A stretch of DNA of 64,000 nucleotides from Viola odorata. Its lineage: Eukaryota > Streptophyta > Magnoliopsida > Malpighiales > Violaceae. The notes under the pieces were generated by a model. It did not search any database. It was not told where the DNA came from and saw only the letters and a program-made list of their open reading frames with translations. Shown here piece by piece: positions 11,611 through 22,390 of this stretch; within the stretch, counting starts at the first letter, position 1; the number at the start of each line of letters is the position of its first letter. The stretch is taken from positions 25,344,579 through 25,408,578 of the forward strand of contig OY829542.1 of NCBI GenBank assembly GCA_963691705.1, given 5' to 3'. The position numbers and the translations under genes are program-made.

Positions 11611-12150
11611 GTCATACACATGGATGGTGCCAAAAATAAAGAACTTGCCGGGGCCGGAATCTTCATGAGTGGGCCTCGCGGCATCCATGTGCGATATGCC
11701 ATCCGAATCCTGCAGTCGTTGTCCAATAATGCCGCAGAATACGAAGCGCTATTAGCCGGGCTCAGGATAGGAAAGAGCATTTCCATCAAGGGAATATATG
11801 ACTCTGGGAGGTTGGGAGACTTGCGGCTGAAAGTCTGCGGAGACTCCAAGCTGATAATAGACCAAGTGATGGGACACTCTCAAGCTAGAGAGCCCATCAT
11901 GGTGCAATACCTTGCTAAAGTGAAATTCGAGTTGATAGAAATAAAGAAATATGGCATACAGGTTAGCTTCGAGCATATTCCTCGAGACGATAACGCTGAG
12001 GCGGATAACCTCGCCAAACTCGCAGCAAACCTAGAAGCGTCCATACCAAAAGGGGTGTACTACCGGGAGCTACCCGTACCTTCCTTTATGGAAGAACAGG
12101 CGACGCTCTATGTGGAAGAAAGTGAAAATGACTGGAGAATTCCCGTCATA
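11611..12150 (+). pseudogene. Second (archaeal/plant-type) RNase H of the Tat lineage
   Basis: It begins VIHMDGAKNKELAGAGI and contains NNAAEYEALLAGLRIG, CGDSKLIIDQVMG and HIPRDDNAEADNLAKLA. These carry the D, E, D and D positions of an RNase H fold related to cellular type-I enzymes rather than to the retroviral-type domain upstream. An additional RNase H of this type between RNase H and integrase defines the Tat group. The domain itself looks intact, although a TAG at 11608 cuts it off from RT. It would remove RNA from RNA:DNA hybrids during cDNA synthesis. Confidence 0.88.
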
Positions 12151-13368
12151 AAATACTTGAAACACGATGAGCTGCCAGCGGATAACACTGAGAAGAAGAA
12201 AGTACTAAAGCAAGCGGCACGGTGTACATACTTTAACGGGGAACTAATGCAGAGATATTTCTTTCATCCGGCTGCCAAATGCATAACAGAACAAGAGGGC
12301 CTTCATACCCTCCGCGAAATCCACGAAGGAATTTGTGGCATGCATGCATCCGGCGGAACCCTAGTTGCGCAGGTCTTTCGATCAAGGTTCTACTGGCCTA
12401 CTATCCGGAAAGACTGCCATGATTACGTGCGAACTTACCAAAAGTGTCAAGAATTCGCCAAGATTCCTCGACAACCCGCCATACAAATTTATGACATCAT
12501 CGCTCCTTGCCCTTTCGCGAAATGGGGAATTGACATCCTTGGACCATTTCCAAAGGCAAGGTCACGGTTAAAGTTTGTGGTTGTGGCGGTAGAATACTTT
12601 ACCAAATGGGCGGAAGCTGAAGCGGTCGCCAATATCACGACAGAAAAAATCTGGCGTTTCTTCAAACACTAAGTTATCATGCGTTTCGGAGTTCCCCGCG
12701 TGCTAGTCAGCGATAATGGAACACAATTCACCAGCCAATTCTTTAGAGACCAATGCGAGGAGTTTGGAATCGAGCAAAGATTCTCTTCCGTGGCTCATCC
12801 GCAGACCAATGGTCAGGCTGAGGTGACAAACCGAGCCATCCTTAATGGTGTTAAGAAGAACCTAGAGGGATCTAAAAAGAAGTGGGCAGATGAACTGCCG
12901 TATGTGATGTGGGCATACCGCATGACCACAAAAACCAGTACAGGAGAGACTCCATTCGCACTAGCTTTCGGTACTAAGGTCGTTACGCCCGTGGAGATTG
13001 GTACCATGAGCCTACGAGTGGCTTACTTCAGAGAAGAGCTAAACGAGGAAAGGCTGCGTGCAAATCTTGACGCACTGCCCGAATTACAAGAGGAAGCTCT
13101 TCTAAAAATGATGCACTACAAATAAAAAATGGCGCGTTATCATAATAGACGTGTCAAAGAACGACTTTTAAAAGAAGGTGACCTGGTACTCAGGGATCAA
13201 CGAGCGACTGGTCAACGCCGGGGGAAGCTCAGTCCTAACTGGGAAGGGTCGTACCACATTACCCGTATAGTTGGGAGAGGAGCGTACCATCTGGAGACAC
13301 TCGACGGTACCCCCTTACCTAACTCCTGGAATAGCGCTCGTTTAAAATTATATCATGCTAGACTCTGA
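12151..13368 (+). pseudogene. pol: Tat integrase, with stops
   Basis: The zinc-binding region is seen in IHEGICGMHASGGTLVA and FYWPTIRKDCHDYVRTYQKC. One of the two expected paired cysteines is Tyr here (TYQKC where related elements carry C-x2-C). The catalytic core has D (WGIDILGPF), D (VSDNGTQFTSQFF) and E (NGQAEVTNRAI). TAA codons at 12670-12672 and just after MMHYK (13123-13125) interrupt one continuous frame. The C-terminal chromodomain-less tail ends SWNSARLKLYHARL at 13368. Integrase joins cDNA ends to the genome; this copy is dead through two stops and a likely zinc-site loss. Confidence 0.9.
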
Positions 13369-13464
13369 TTTATCTATGCATGTTTTACTAACGCCAGCCT
13401 TAACCTGTGCTAATCCTCGAGTAATGAGCTTTTTTGTGTTTTGTGGCTGCGTGCAGATAGATAA

Positions 13465-14070
13465 TAAAAGAGAAGTGCCAGGAGTGAAAAGTCCTATCCT
13501 TGTGATGGTCGGTCCCGATCCGCCAACTCACTAAGTGAGGGCACGCCCTGGTACACCTGGTATTTAGCGTTAGGAGTGAAAAGTCCTATCCTTGTGATGG
13601 TCGGTCCTGATCCACCGACTCACTAAGTGAGGGCACGCCCTGACGCACTTGATATTTAACGTCGGGAGTGAAAAGTCCTATCCTTATGGTAGCCATGTGT
13701 GGGGCCATAAGACGAGGCACATCCCGACACCCCCGGGAGTGAAAAGTCATATCCTTGTGATAGCCTGTCCTAATCAGATGGCTCACTAAGTGAGGGCACG
13801 CCCCGGGATTCCTGAAGGTGACAAACCCCAATCCTTATGACAACCGTTCTCGTGGAAACGACTCGTTAAGGAGAGGCACACCCTAGGGAGATACTAACTC
13901 CACTTGGAAAGTGAAAATCCTATCCTTGCGGCCGAGCTGATGTAGACGGCTCACCAAGGGAAGGCACGATTCCAGGATGTGAGGATAACGCCGAAAGTGA
14001 AAAATCCTAACCTTGTGATGGTCTGTCCTGATCAGACGGCTCACTAGGAAGAGGCACTTTCCGATCGATC
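13465..14070 (+). repeat. Tandem repeat array downstream of integrase (about seven units)
   Basis: A unit of roughly 75-100 bp recurs with the core GGAGTGAAAAGTCCTATCC, then a GATGGTC-type stretch and CTCACTAAGTGAGGGCACGC. Unit starts lie near 13484, 13574, 13666, 13737, 13815, 13908 and 13993. Units diverge rightwards. The inner CTCACTAAGTGAG is nearly palindromic. Tandem repeats between pol and the 3' LTR are common in Tat elements. Confidence 0.85.
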
Positions 14071-14697
14071 ATGGAAATGCAAAAAATCACGAAATCCCAG
14101 CGAGTAACCAGATGCGGAATCCCTAGTGAAGTGAGCTGGTTGAGAAAGCGATAATAAGTGACACCTGTACCCTAGAATGGCGGCGGATCGGCTCCTATGG
14201 GAAACTTGTGTATGTTATCGCCTATTTCTTACTAATAGATGTTAATTGAGAGTGTGCAGGATATCTCTGACTCCGAGAGATCGTGACACTCGAGGTGATA
14301 AAAGAGTTGTATGACTCGTCGGCAAAGTAGACGCGAAGCCAACCACGCTGATGTTGACGCGGTTTAAGGAATAGGGCCTAAAGACCCTATTCATTGTCTC
14401 TTTTGATCAAGGAAAGAAGAATACTTCTTTCAGGAATGTCCTCCCTGATGGGGCCAAACAGTGGTTAAGTCGAACATGACAAAGCCCGATCAGAGCGATA
14501 AGGGCGCGAAGGCCACGCTACAAAAATTCGAAGAAAAAGAAATACAGGAAAGGAAAATGGCACCAATAAAAGCTGATATCATAGAAGTGTCACTGTTCAA
14601 ATACCCACGAAGGGGCACAAAAATATACAAAGACGAACAAAAAAGGGTAACGCTCAATCCTCACAAAAAAAAGGGGGCAACAATACCCTGCCTACTA
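14071..14697 (+). other. Element F 3' region without a supported gene
   Basis: This is non-coding retrotransposon sequence between the tandem array and the end of the first antisense gene. A plus-strand open frame at 14461-14952 overlaps the antisense gene and has no recognisable domain, so I do not call it. Confidence 0.5.
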
Positions 14698-17143
14698 CTA
14701 GTCTTCAGAAATCCCTTGCTCTGGATAGCCATTCAATCTGGCCAAGCGGAAGCCCTCGTCATTAAGATCGGAAGAATTCTTCAAAAAGGCATCAGAAATA
14801 GTGTCACCATCGTAGAATTCTCCCCCGTGGATCTCCACAAAATAGTTAGCCATGGTAGAATCGGTCTTTTCAACATACCACCGACACTTGATCACTGTTT
14901 CCGCCTCAAGCGCCGTTTTCTCTTCTATCAAAGCTGTTTTCTCTTCCGCTAAGATTGTTTTCTCTCCCTCGAGAGCGATAATCTTTGACTGTTCAACCGC
15001 CAGAGCAGCGTTAGAAGTGGCCAACTGTTCCTTTGCTTCCCTTGCCTCCTCTTTGGCTGCCTCCAGGGCCGTCATATGTCTGTTTCACTCTTCTAGCAGC
15101 CGCTGTTTTTCCTCTTGCTCCTGCGAAAGCTTGGCTGCAGAAGCGATAAGGTCAGCTACCTTTTGCGACATGCGCTCAGTGAAGTGATGAAATTGGAGGA
15201 ACCCAGTGAAAAACTTGGAGTGTAGCAAGTCGGCTTGCTCTTCGTCTCCCACAGTAGCAAAGGCACTTCGTTCTTCAGGAGATATTAACATGTGTGCAGC
15301 CAAGAACGAAGCAGTAACGGCCGAGTTATCACCCCCCATGGCCGCAATCCCCGAGCTACGAAGCATTGTCATATCCACCTGATGAGTGACGGGCCCAGTG
15401 GCGTTATATGAGCTTACGTCGGCCATAAGATTGGACACTACCGTCCCCTCCTCGAAGCGCTTAAGCATGGAAGCATCGGAAGGAACAAAGACCACAGCGG
15501 CAGGAGAAGGGGGCTGGTTGGAAGCAGAACCTCCCTGGGGCCCGGCTGTCTCATGAGGTTGGTTGGAAGCGGAACCTCCCTGGGGCACGAGTGATCCCTA
15601 TGGCTGATAGGAGGAGAAACCCGACAACTCATCAGTATGGACTACGTTGGAGGAATAGTGAGGAACTCTCGAGCCGAACGAAGATGGAGAAGTCTCAAAA
15701 GGCCCAGGCATGACCACTCCCTCAAAAATGCTATCGGTCTGGCCCGAGGGAGGTGCTAAAGAGTCAAGGGCGATTTGAGGCCCCTCTCTAACATCAGCTT
15801 GACTTGAGGACCGGCTCGTACCTGCTCCGGTGGACCTCTATCTCTTCCTTGGTTGAGTCAGAATACGCCTCAAGTCCATATTGCCTCGCGACAGTGAAGG
15901 AGTTGAGGCACAAGAAGTAACCTATGAAGAAGAATAATGAAAAAACAGAAGAAAAGGCAGAAAGACATTGGAAAAAGCAATGTAAGAAGTATCGGGAAGC
16001 AGTAGCTGTTACTGTCTCAGTGGCAGGTGCTTCCGAGGAGTCGGCCGCGTCCGAAGAAGGCGGAATTAGTGGCAGGAGGGTGGCAACGCTCCTTGTCTTC
16101 CTTTTCTTCTTTCCTTTCGCGGAAGCCCTGCGAGCGATTGACTGAGGAGGAGGAGCAACGATTGATATGACAGGAATACCAACCGAAATGGAGTCGGTTT
16201 CCCTGTCAGCAGAGACTGAAGATGTTTGGGGAGGAATCGAAGTGATAACAGAAGGAGTAGCTGAAGTGGTGGCGATATTAACAGCCGCGGCCGCTTCTCT
16301 ATCCCGAAGTCTCTTTCGGCGCCTCCTAACGCTCTCGGGAACGTACTTTGGATCAGTTGCTGCAAAAGCACAAGACAACATCAGCGTTAGTACTAATACT
16401 GAAAGTCAAAGATTGATGCGATACTCACATCTAACGCAAGCTCTGATATCGGTCCCGCAAGCCAGAAGGCGGGTGTAAACGCTGATTTCCAGACTGAGCA
16501 ACTTATCAAACCAGCCCTGTTCCGTCTCGTCAAGAGCCATGCGGCGCCAAGCCCTGTCCTTGACGCCCTGGTTGAAACCAGACCGCCATCATGGCTCCGG
16601 AAGCTCGGGAGTCTCAACCACAAAAAATTGCTCTTTCCATTTATCAATGGAAGACTCCAAATGAAGGAGTTTCCAGGTGAAGTTCTGGAGCGAATCATCA
16701 CCATAACGGGGTGATATCGCTATCACACCCCGACGGTTATACATCTTGAACAAAGACTTCAGTAATGCATGGGAAGGAGATGTAATTCCTTTGTACTTGG
16801 AGAGTTCTAGAAATGCATAAATGCCACAGTAGGCATTTGGGGCCAGTTGAACAGGATTCAGATCCAGAGAAGTAAGCAACTCTTGGATAAACGGGTCAAC
16901 CAGAAACCGGAAACCATAACGGAACATCTGGGCATACAGGATTCTGCGATTGCCGGTTAAAACGCTATTCAGGCGTAAGGACTCAGGGGTGACAGAAGCC
17001 TTAAAACCCTCAGGGAGGGTGGCACCGTGATCGGACAGATGTTTATCAAGAATGGCAGAAGAAGTAATAGTACTGACTATGGTCTCTATTTTTTCTTCAT
17101 CAAGGGATTTAGACCCAAGAGCACGAGTTTTTCTTTTGCCCAT
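14698..17143 (-). pseudogene. Antisense gene A1 of the Tat element, three exons
   Basis: Exon 1 runs from ATG 17143 to 16429 (MGKRKTRALGSKSLDEE; core with MFRYGFRFLVDPF, AYCGIYAFLELSKYKG and a tryptophan/aromatic end). Intron 1 is 16428-16360: GTGAGT donor, TACTAAC branch site, TTTTGCAG acceptor. Exon 2 (16359-16013) reads TDPKYVPESVRRR, with a basic KGKKKRKTR patch. Intron 2 is 16012-15922 (GTAACAG donor, TTCTTCATAG acceptor). Exon 3 (15921-14698) is Ser/Pro/Gly-rich, then a long coiled coil (EEAREAKEQLATSNAAL, EEKTALIEEKTAL) and a C-terminal GGEFYDGDTISDAFL block. Both junctions keep frame. Stops: TGA near 16589, TAG 15838-15840, TAG 15598-15600, TGA 15085-15087; the two TAGs are CAG in copy G. 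Antisense reading frames in Tat elements are known (e.g. gene 23 of maize Grande); function unknown. Confidence 0.7.
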
Positions 17144-17316
17144 GGTGGAAAAGAAGAATAAAAGATGAAGAAGACAGTAAAGGGAAATGAAGAAGTACAT
17201 TTTTTAGAAGAAAATCGAAGTACCCAGGAGATGAAAACCAGAAACGCAAGATGATTCGTTAAGAAGACGCAGAGAAACGGATTATCAAAAGTGGAAAAAA
17301 GAAATAAAGTGATGGG

Positions 17317-17323
17317 TTTTATA
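17317..17323 (-). promoter_or_regulatory. TATA box for antisense gene A1
   Basis: On the minus strand GGGTTATAAAACCC lies about 175 bases upstream of the A1 start codon, a plausible core promoter spacing with a short leader. This is a motif match only. Confidence 0.45.
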
Positions 17324-17725
17324 ACCCTAATAGGCTAAAAGAAATGACTGCTGGAACTGTCGCGAATCGCGTGACAGGCATAAGCAATGAGTATAACCCT
17401 AGAAAGGAGAGAAGACGCTTTGATCCTATCAAATCACGCTAGCCCTAGCGTCCTGATGAGCAGACACGTGTCCCTGAACCATCATGATCCTTCGCTCATA
17501 TTAATGAGGGGATTCTGAGCATTAAATGCTCCGAAAAGAAGAATTACTTTATCAAAAAAAGGTCAAGCATGATGACGTAATCAACAAAGATAACGCCAAG
17601 AAGCAAATTAATAGCAGAATGACAGTCGTTATTATGCCAGCGTAATCAGTTATTACAAGCCAAATGAAACCAATGTTGGAAGAAAAAATAAAAATAAAAC
17701 ACTCTCAAGCGCTGCCTTGTTCTCA

Positions 17726-19826
17726 TCACGGAAGAACTCCTTTATCGCCCTCGGTATTTATATCCTTCAACCTCTCGAAGGCGTAGTCAGCTATCTTGGC
17801 AGGATTGAAAGCATCGCTGCGGTAATAATCTGGGAATCCAGCGGCAAAGGCCTGTATCGCTTTATCTTTCCAGCGCGACATCTCATTGGGCACCTTCGCT
17901 AGCTTCGCGTCGCGGTTTCTTTTATTGGCAGCCACCAGTTCTACTTCCAGAAGCTCTACCTTAGCCTTCCCTATCGACTTCTCTCTGGCCAATTCAGCAC
18001 GACAGTCGTTAAGCTCTACTTGGGTATCGCTTTGGAGTTGCGCCAGCTCCGCCACCTTAGCAGGAGAACCTCGAGCCTTGTCACCATGGATATCGAGAAA
18101 GTAATTCAGCATGCGAAAGCTAGCCAGCACATCATTTAAAGTGCGTTCGCGATGAACCTCCAGAGGAAGCTCTGACATCTCCTCCCTATCTTCAGGAGAG
18201 CCAAATATTGCACCTACTATCGAACCCATCGGCTCGCTTCGAGATAACGGTTATGATATTCCCAGTGCGTGAAGTCCGCTGGTGCCAAAGCTAGATAGAT
18301 CCAAGCGATAAGTAGTGGCTCCTTGAGGACTTTGAGAAGACAGATTGGCGATAAAGGGAGGAGAGCAATTTTTAGCGGAACCACCGACTCCTGAGATAGA
18401 AGTACAGAATAATGGCGGAAGGCCATTCAGTAGAGGGTCAGGAGTAGCGGCAGGTTCACGATTCGGTGCAACGACATCAGGGATGCAGGAGGAGATAGGA
18501 GAGTCAGGAGCGGCTGTTGGAGGAGGAAGGTTGACCTCTGGCGGAGCCTCAAAAGTGTCAGGAGGAATGTCAATTGACGCCTTAGCTACTGCCGCCGTTT
18601 TGGAGGTACCTACACCATCAAGGGCGTCAGCCCCAGTAGCCGAAGCTTCGTTCACCTTCTTCAAAGCAACCTCAGCAACTGGGTTGCTACTTCCCATTCT
18701 CAGCTTCTTTCGCTGAGCCGCGGAAGCATCACGAAGCCCAGAGTCGGTATCCATGTCCTCGCTGCTGCTTTCGGGTACTTCAGTATTAGGATGATTCGGA
18801 GTCACTCCTTTCCGAATGGGTAACCAATTTTCGAGGAAATGGGAAGTACGGTTGGAGGTACCGCACCTGGCAACAATCTTGAATCTCTTTCTTTTTGGAA
18901 CGGCAGGGCAACTGGAACTCTCAGGCGGAGGAGATGGTGGTAGTGATTGAAACGGCCTCACGTTCAGAGGAACGTCCTTATTGCTTGACGGTTGATTTCC
19001 AGTGTCACCTGCCAGCAAAGCACATTAGAGCAATAATTAAGCCAAACCGATAATGAAGGGGAAGAAACTTACTTATAGTACACTTCTCTATAAGCCTGTG
19101 CAAGGTAAACTCTCGAATGCGAAAAGACGAGTTCAGCTCCAGCAGCACGTGCGTTTATCGAAGCTCTTCCTTGGATACTGTTGACGGGTTTGTCGAAAAG
19201 GAGTCGTTAAGACACTGATTGAAGCCTCTGGGCCAGGGGTGGAAAGGAAAATTCACGATGAAAAAACCACTCTTCCAATCGGCCACAGTCTCTTCGAAGC
19301 CCTGGAATTTCTGCCAGAATGACTGCACCAATGCGTCATTCCATCTTGGGGTAATATCTACCACACAATTGCGGCACCTAAAACTAAAAAACTTGCGGAA
19401 TAAATTGATAGACGGGACAAGGATACCCCGTAACTCGCAAATGCGAATGAAGGCATGAATCCCACACCAAGAAGGAGGCGTAATCTGAGCCGGGTTAATG
19501 TCATATCGAACTAATAAACTTTTCACTGCTTCATGGATGGAAAAACGAAAGCCATAGAGGAACATGCTAAAATATACCATCTTATCGCCCCCCGATAGAG
19601 GGCCATGAAGCCGATGGACGGCATCAGGAATTCTAGCAGAGTAACCGGGAGGGAAAAAGATACTATTTTCCTCCAGTTCTGCCTCCAAAACCGCTTGATC
19701 AACAAAAACACTGGGTGTTCTCTCAATTTCTAAATCTATGGGCCGCTGGAAATTCTGGAGACTTCTCAAAGACCTATTGGTGGCCAGAGGCCACTAAGAA
19801 TCCTTGGGTATCCTAGAGGTACTCAT
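17726..19826 (-). pseudogene. Antisense gene A2 of the Tat element, two exons, paralogue of A1
   Basis: Exon 1 (19826-19073) starts MSTSRIPKDS. It has the same core as A1: MFLYGFRFSIHEAVKSLL, SWCGIHAFIRICELRGI, RNCVVDITPRWND, then an aromatic WKSGFFIVNF block. Intron 19072-19009 (64 nt) has a GTAAGT donor and TTTGCTGGCAG acceptor. Joining restores one frame across the two exons. Exon 2 (19008-17726) is Pro/Ser-rich (SLPPSPPPESSSC, KRKRFK), then a coiled coil (AELAQLQSDTQVELNDC) and a C-terminal AFAAGFPDYYRSDAF block. Stops: TAG 19794-19796 (CAG in copy G), TAA near 19155, TAA 18251-18253. Domain order matches A1, so A1 and A2 are tandem duplicates that have diverged greatly. Function unknown; I know of no host family with this order. 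Confidence 0.68.
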
Positions 19827-20115
19827 AATGAATCAGTAAGAAGAAAATCTGAGGAAAAAGAAGCGAAGTACCTTGTGCAAAAGGCGGTGGATAAAACTAT
19901 CGGCTTCGGCGAACGGTGGTTGTGACTTCCTTCGAAGAAAGAATCTAGAGAGAGAAAGGGAGAAAATTTCGAAGTACAGGCAAAGAGTATTAAAAGAGAG
20001 CAGTTGCTCCCTTTTAAAGGTTGAGATCGAGAAGTGAACAGCCTGTAGAAGCGGGACACGCCCCAAAGCAAAAGTGACACGTGTGAAAACCTCAGAAGGA
20101 TATTTATGTCCACGC

Positions 20116-20122
20116 ATTTATA
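20116..20122 (-). promoter_or_regulatory. TATA box for antisense gene A2
   Basis: The minus strand reads AGAAGATATAAATGCGTGG about 290 bases upstream of the A2 ATG. The same sequence stands at 45333-45339 in the same relative position in the reversed Tat copy G, so it is conserved between two diverged copies. Confidence 0.55.
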
Positions 20123-20310
20123 TCTTCTAGAGGGGGTAGTTACTGACAATCAGTTGTGAACGGTTACGTCAAAGCAACAGTCATTTTCATAGCGATAGCC
20201 ATCCAAAGAGGAGCTAACGCCCGAGCATGCAAAACTAAAAAAGCAAAGCATCATTTTATTTAAAAAACAATAAGCCATACGACATCTACAAGGGATTGCC
20301 AAGGGCGGAA

Positions 20311-20736
20311 TCAATCCTCGTCAGGCCAATAAGAGGACCAGTAGCAATATTCCTCATCGGAGGGCGGAAGCTCCTCATCAGCGAAAGGAGGGAATTTGCC
20401 GACTTTTTGCTCCGGGCTCAGCGTCAATGGTTTGGATTCCTCCTTTGTAGCTGAAGATGCCGCCTTGACGATGGTATCACCTAAAGGAATCTTCTCTTCA
20501 AACTAATCAGTAGGAGGGAACAAAATTTTGCCCTTACAGGACGGAGGGGCTGAAAATGAAGAAAACCAACTAGTGGTTTCAGAACGTGCTCTCTTCTTCG
20601 ATCTCTTCCGACCTCCACGGCGGGGCAATCACCTCTTCCAGCATGTTGGCAAAGAAGGATTGTCAGAATCTAGTGTCGTCGGAGGGGTTGGGCTAGATTC
20701 TCGCTCATCGGAGACCTGATCATATAAATCAGCCAT
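20311..20736 (-). pseudogene. Small antisense gene A3 of the Tat element
   Basis: The frame starts MADLYDQVSDERESSPTPP and ends EEYCYWSSYWPDED (TGA 20311-20313). The middle is basic (RRGGRKRSKKRARSE) and the end acidic and aromatic. A TGA at 20629-20631 (after WKR) interrupts the frame. The same TGA is present in copy G at 44828-44830, so it may mark an undetected short intron, a readthrough site or an ancestral mutation. A second stop, TAG 20503-20505, is TGG in copy G. About 140 codons. No family recognised; a nuclear or nucleic-acid-binding protein is a guess from the basic patch. Confidence 0.5.
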
Positions 20737-21264
20737 GAGAGATGAAAATCAGTAGCAGCAGAAAATATGAAGAAGAAGTTGAACAGGAAAAAAGAGAAGA
20801 ACTCCCCATAAATAGATAAAATGGTGAGACTCTTCAAATTTCTCAAGTGAGAGAAGTATAATTTAATGCGTCTTGAGAAGATCAACCATAATGGCAAATT
20901 CAAAATTCTTTGATCACGCCTGTTGAAATCTCTCGACAATCAAGAAGCACAGAAAAACCGCCCAATCAGTTATTACTGAAGAGACGGCGCGTGATTAGTA
21001 GAGCAGTTTGCCTAAGCAACCATCGCCACCTGGCAGATAAAGAAGAATAAATACTGCAAAAGTCTGACCACTGGCAGACTCGTTTTCAGTTGGGCTTAGC
21101 CATAGCTCTCAATCTAAGCCAGGGCTAACGACCTAAGAAGGGGAGAAAGATCACAAGTCCAATAACGGAAAAGAGTTTCATTACGGCCTAACAGCCTGAA
21201 TATATGTCCACATACATAATACATATAAAGGAAAAAACAAACAAGAAGGCACAGCGGCAAGCCT

Positions 21265-21654
21265 TCAAGCCCGAGACTCGGCGTCATTGTCGTCATCTAC
21301 CAGCAGAATGGGGATATCCCTCAAGGCGTCCACCACAGAAGTCAGCTCCGAAGAGGTGCTTCTCATGCTCTTCAGACAGCAGTTCAGCAGATCCTTCCTC
21401 TGCTGCAGCATGGCGATGACTACCTCAATGCGACAGGCTGCAACGGCTAACTTGGAGACATTCCCGATAGGATTGAAGTCCTCCATGGTAGCGGCCCCGA
21501 TCCTGGCCTGAATGGGGGTCATCATTCCCCGAAGTTCTAGCATGTCCTCGCCAGTCTTCGTCATCATGTTCTCCAGGAAGCTGACGTCACCCTCAGTGAG
21601 ATTCTTGAGGGTTAAGGCTTTGGAGATCAGGAAGTTTCTGGTGAGATCGTCCAT
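21265..21654 (-). CDS. Small antisense gene A4 of the Tat element, intact 129-residue frame
   Basis: The frame is uninterrupted from MDDLTRNFLISKALTLKNL to a Ser-Arg-Ala end. It is helical and leucine-rich throughout (MLELRGMMTPIQARIG, MLQQRKDLLNCCLKSM), with an acidic VDDDNDAE tail. A TATA box lies about 60 bases upstream of the ATG. Copy G has the same gene at 43803-44193, with over 90% similar residues by eye but one extra G causing a frameshift near 43968. It is the only antisense frame in F with no stop. Function unknown; the alternating hydrophobic spacing suggests a helical bundle or dimerising protein. Confidence 0.6.
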   Translation of the reverse strand: MDDLTRNFLISKALTLKNLTEGDVSFLENMMTKTGEDMLELRGMMTPIQARIGAATMEDFNPIGNVSKLAVAACRIEVVIAMLQQRKDLLNCCLKSMRSTSSELTSVVDALRDIPILLVDDDNDAESRA

Positions 21655-21713
21655 GAAGAAATGGAAAAAGAGAAGCAGAGAGGGTGTGAAGAATCTGCAC
21701 CAAAAAAGGGTCG

Positions 21714-21721
21714 TATTTATA
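21714..21721 (-). promoter_or_regulatory. TATA box for antisense gene A4
   Basis: The minus strand reads GGATCTATAAATACGACCC about 60 bases upstream of the A4 ATG. The equivalent TATAAAT occurs at 43736-43742 in copy G with the same flanks. Confidence 0.6.
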
Positions 21722-21854
21722 GATCCAGATCAATAACTGCTCATAAAGGTGGACACCTCAAAAAATGAGCTGTCCCATTATCCCAAAGCAGTTGGAGGGA
21801 AAGGCTAACGCGGAACTCCTTGTGAATGCCCGAGATGCTTGAATAGAGTACGAA

Positions 21855-22005
21855 TCGGAGAACGTAAGACCTTACAATTTGTAGGCGGTCTACAGCGTAA
21901 AACCGCGTCAATATTGCCGGTAGCTATGGCGTAAGACCGCACAAACTGTAAGCGGCTCATGGCGTAAGACAACAATAATATTGCGGGCGGCTTACCATAA
22001 GGCCA
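21855..22005 (+). repeat. Short tandem repeats upstream of the 3' LTR
   Basis: Three to four imperfect units of about 45 bp carry the core GGCGTAAGACCGC / GCGTAAAACCGCG with CAATATTGCGGG-type spacers. The reversed copy G shows the same array at 43440-43590. They could be promoter-associated repeats of the antisense genes, or replication-slippage products. Confidence 0.65.
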
Positions 22006-22390
22006 GACCCCATGAATTTGAAGGGAAATGGCGACACCAAAAACACCCCGACATGAGTGGGTGAAAACCTCTAAGGGTAACTAGTACTTGTCAATATATG
22101 TCATTTTCGCTAACGTGATAAAACCACATTTAAGAATGTGCAGGAAAAACAAGGAAATATCGCCTTCAGAATTATAGTAGAAGCTTCGGAAAGACCGGCG
22201 CTATCGCTAACGGTCGGACTTACTCACCTGTTCTGCTATCATATATCCGGTGCAATGGAACTAACGAAGTAATCAGAAAAACTGAGAGATTCTCACGAAT
22301 CTGACGCGACGCAAAGGGAGTAACGATTTCTTCGGAGGGTAGGAGAGGCAGCCCTTGGTGAACACTCGGGCTCGTTTTCAGTTGGGCTTA

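Noticed and set aside
14461..14952. 163-residue plus-strand frame
   Set aside because: It overlaps the coiled-coil end of antisense gene A1, is low in domain content and is not preserved in copy G.
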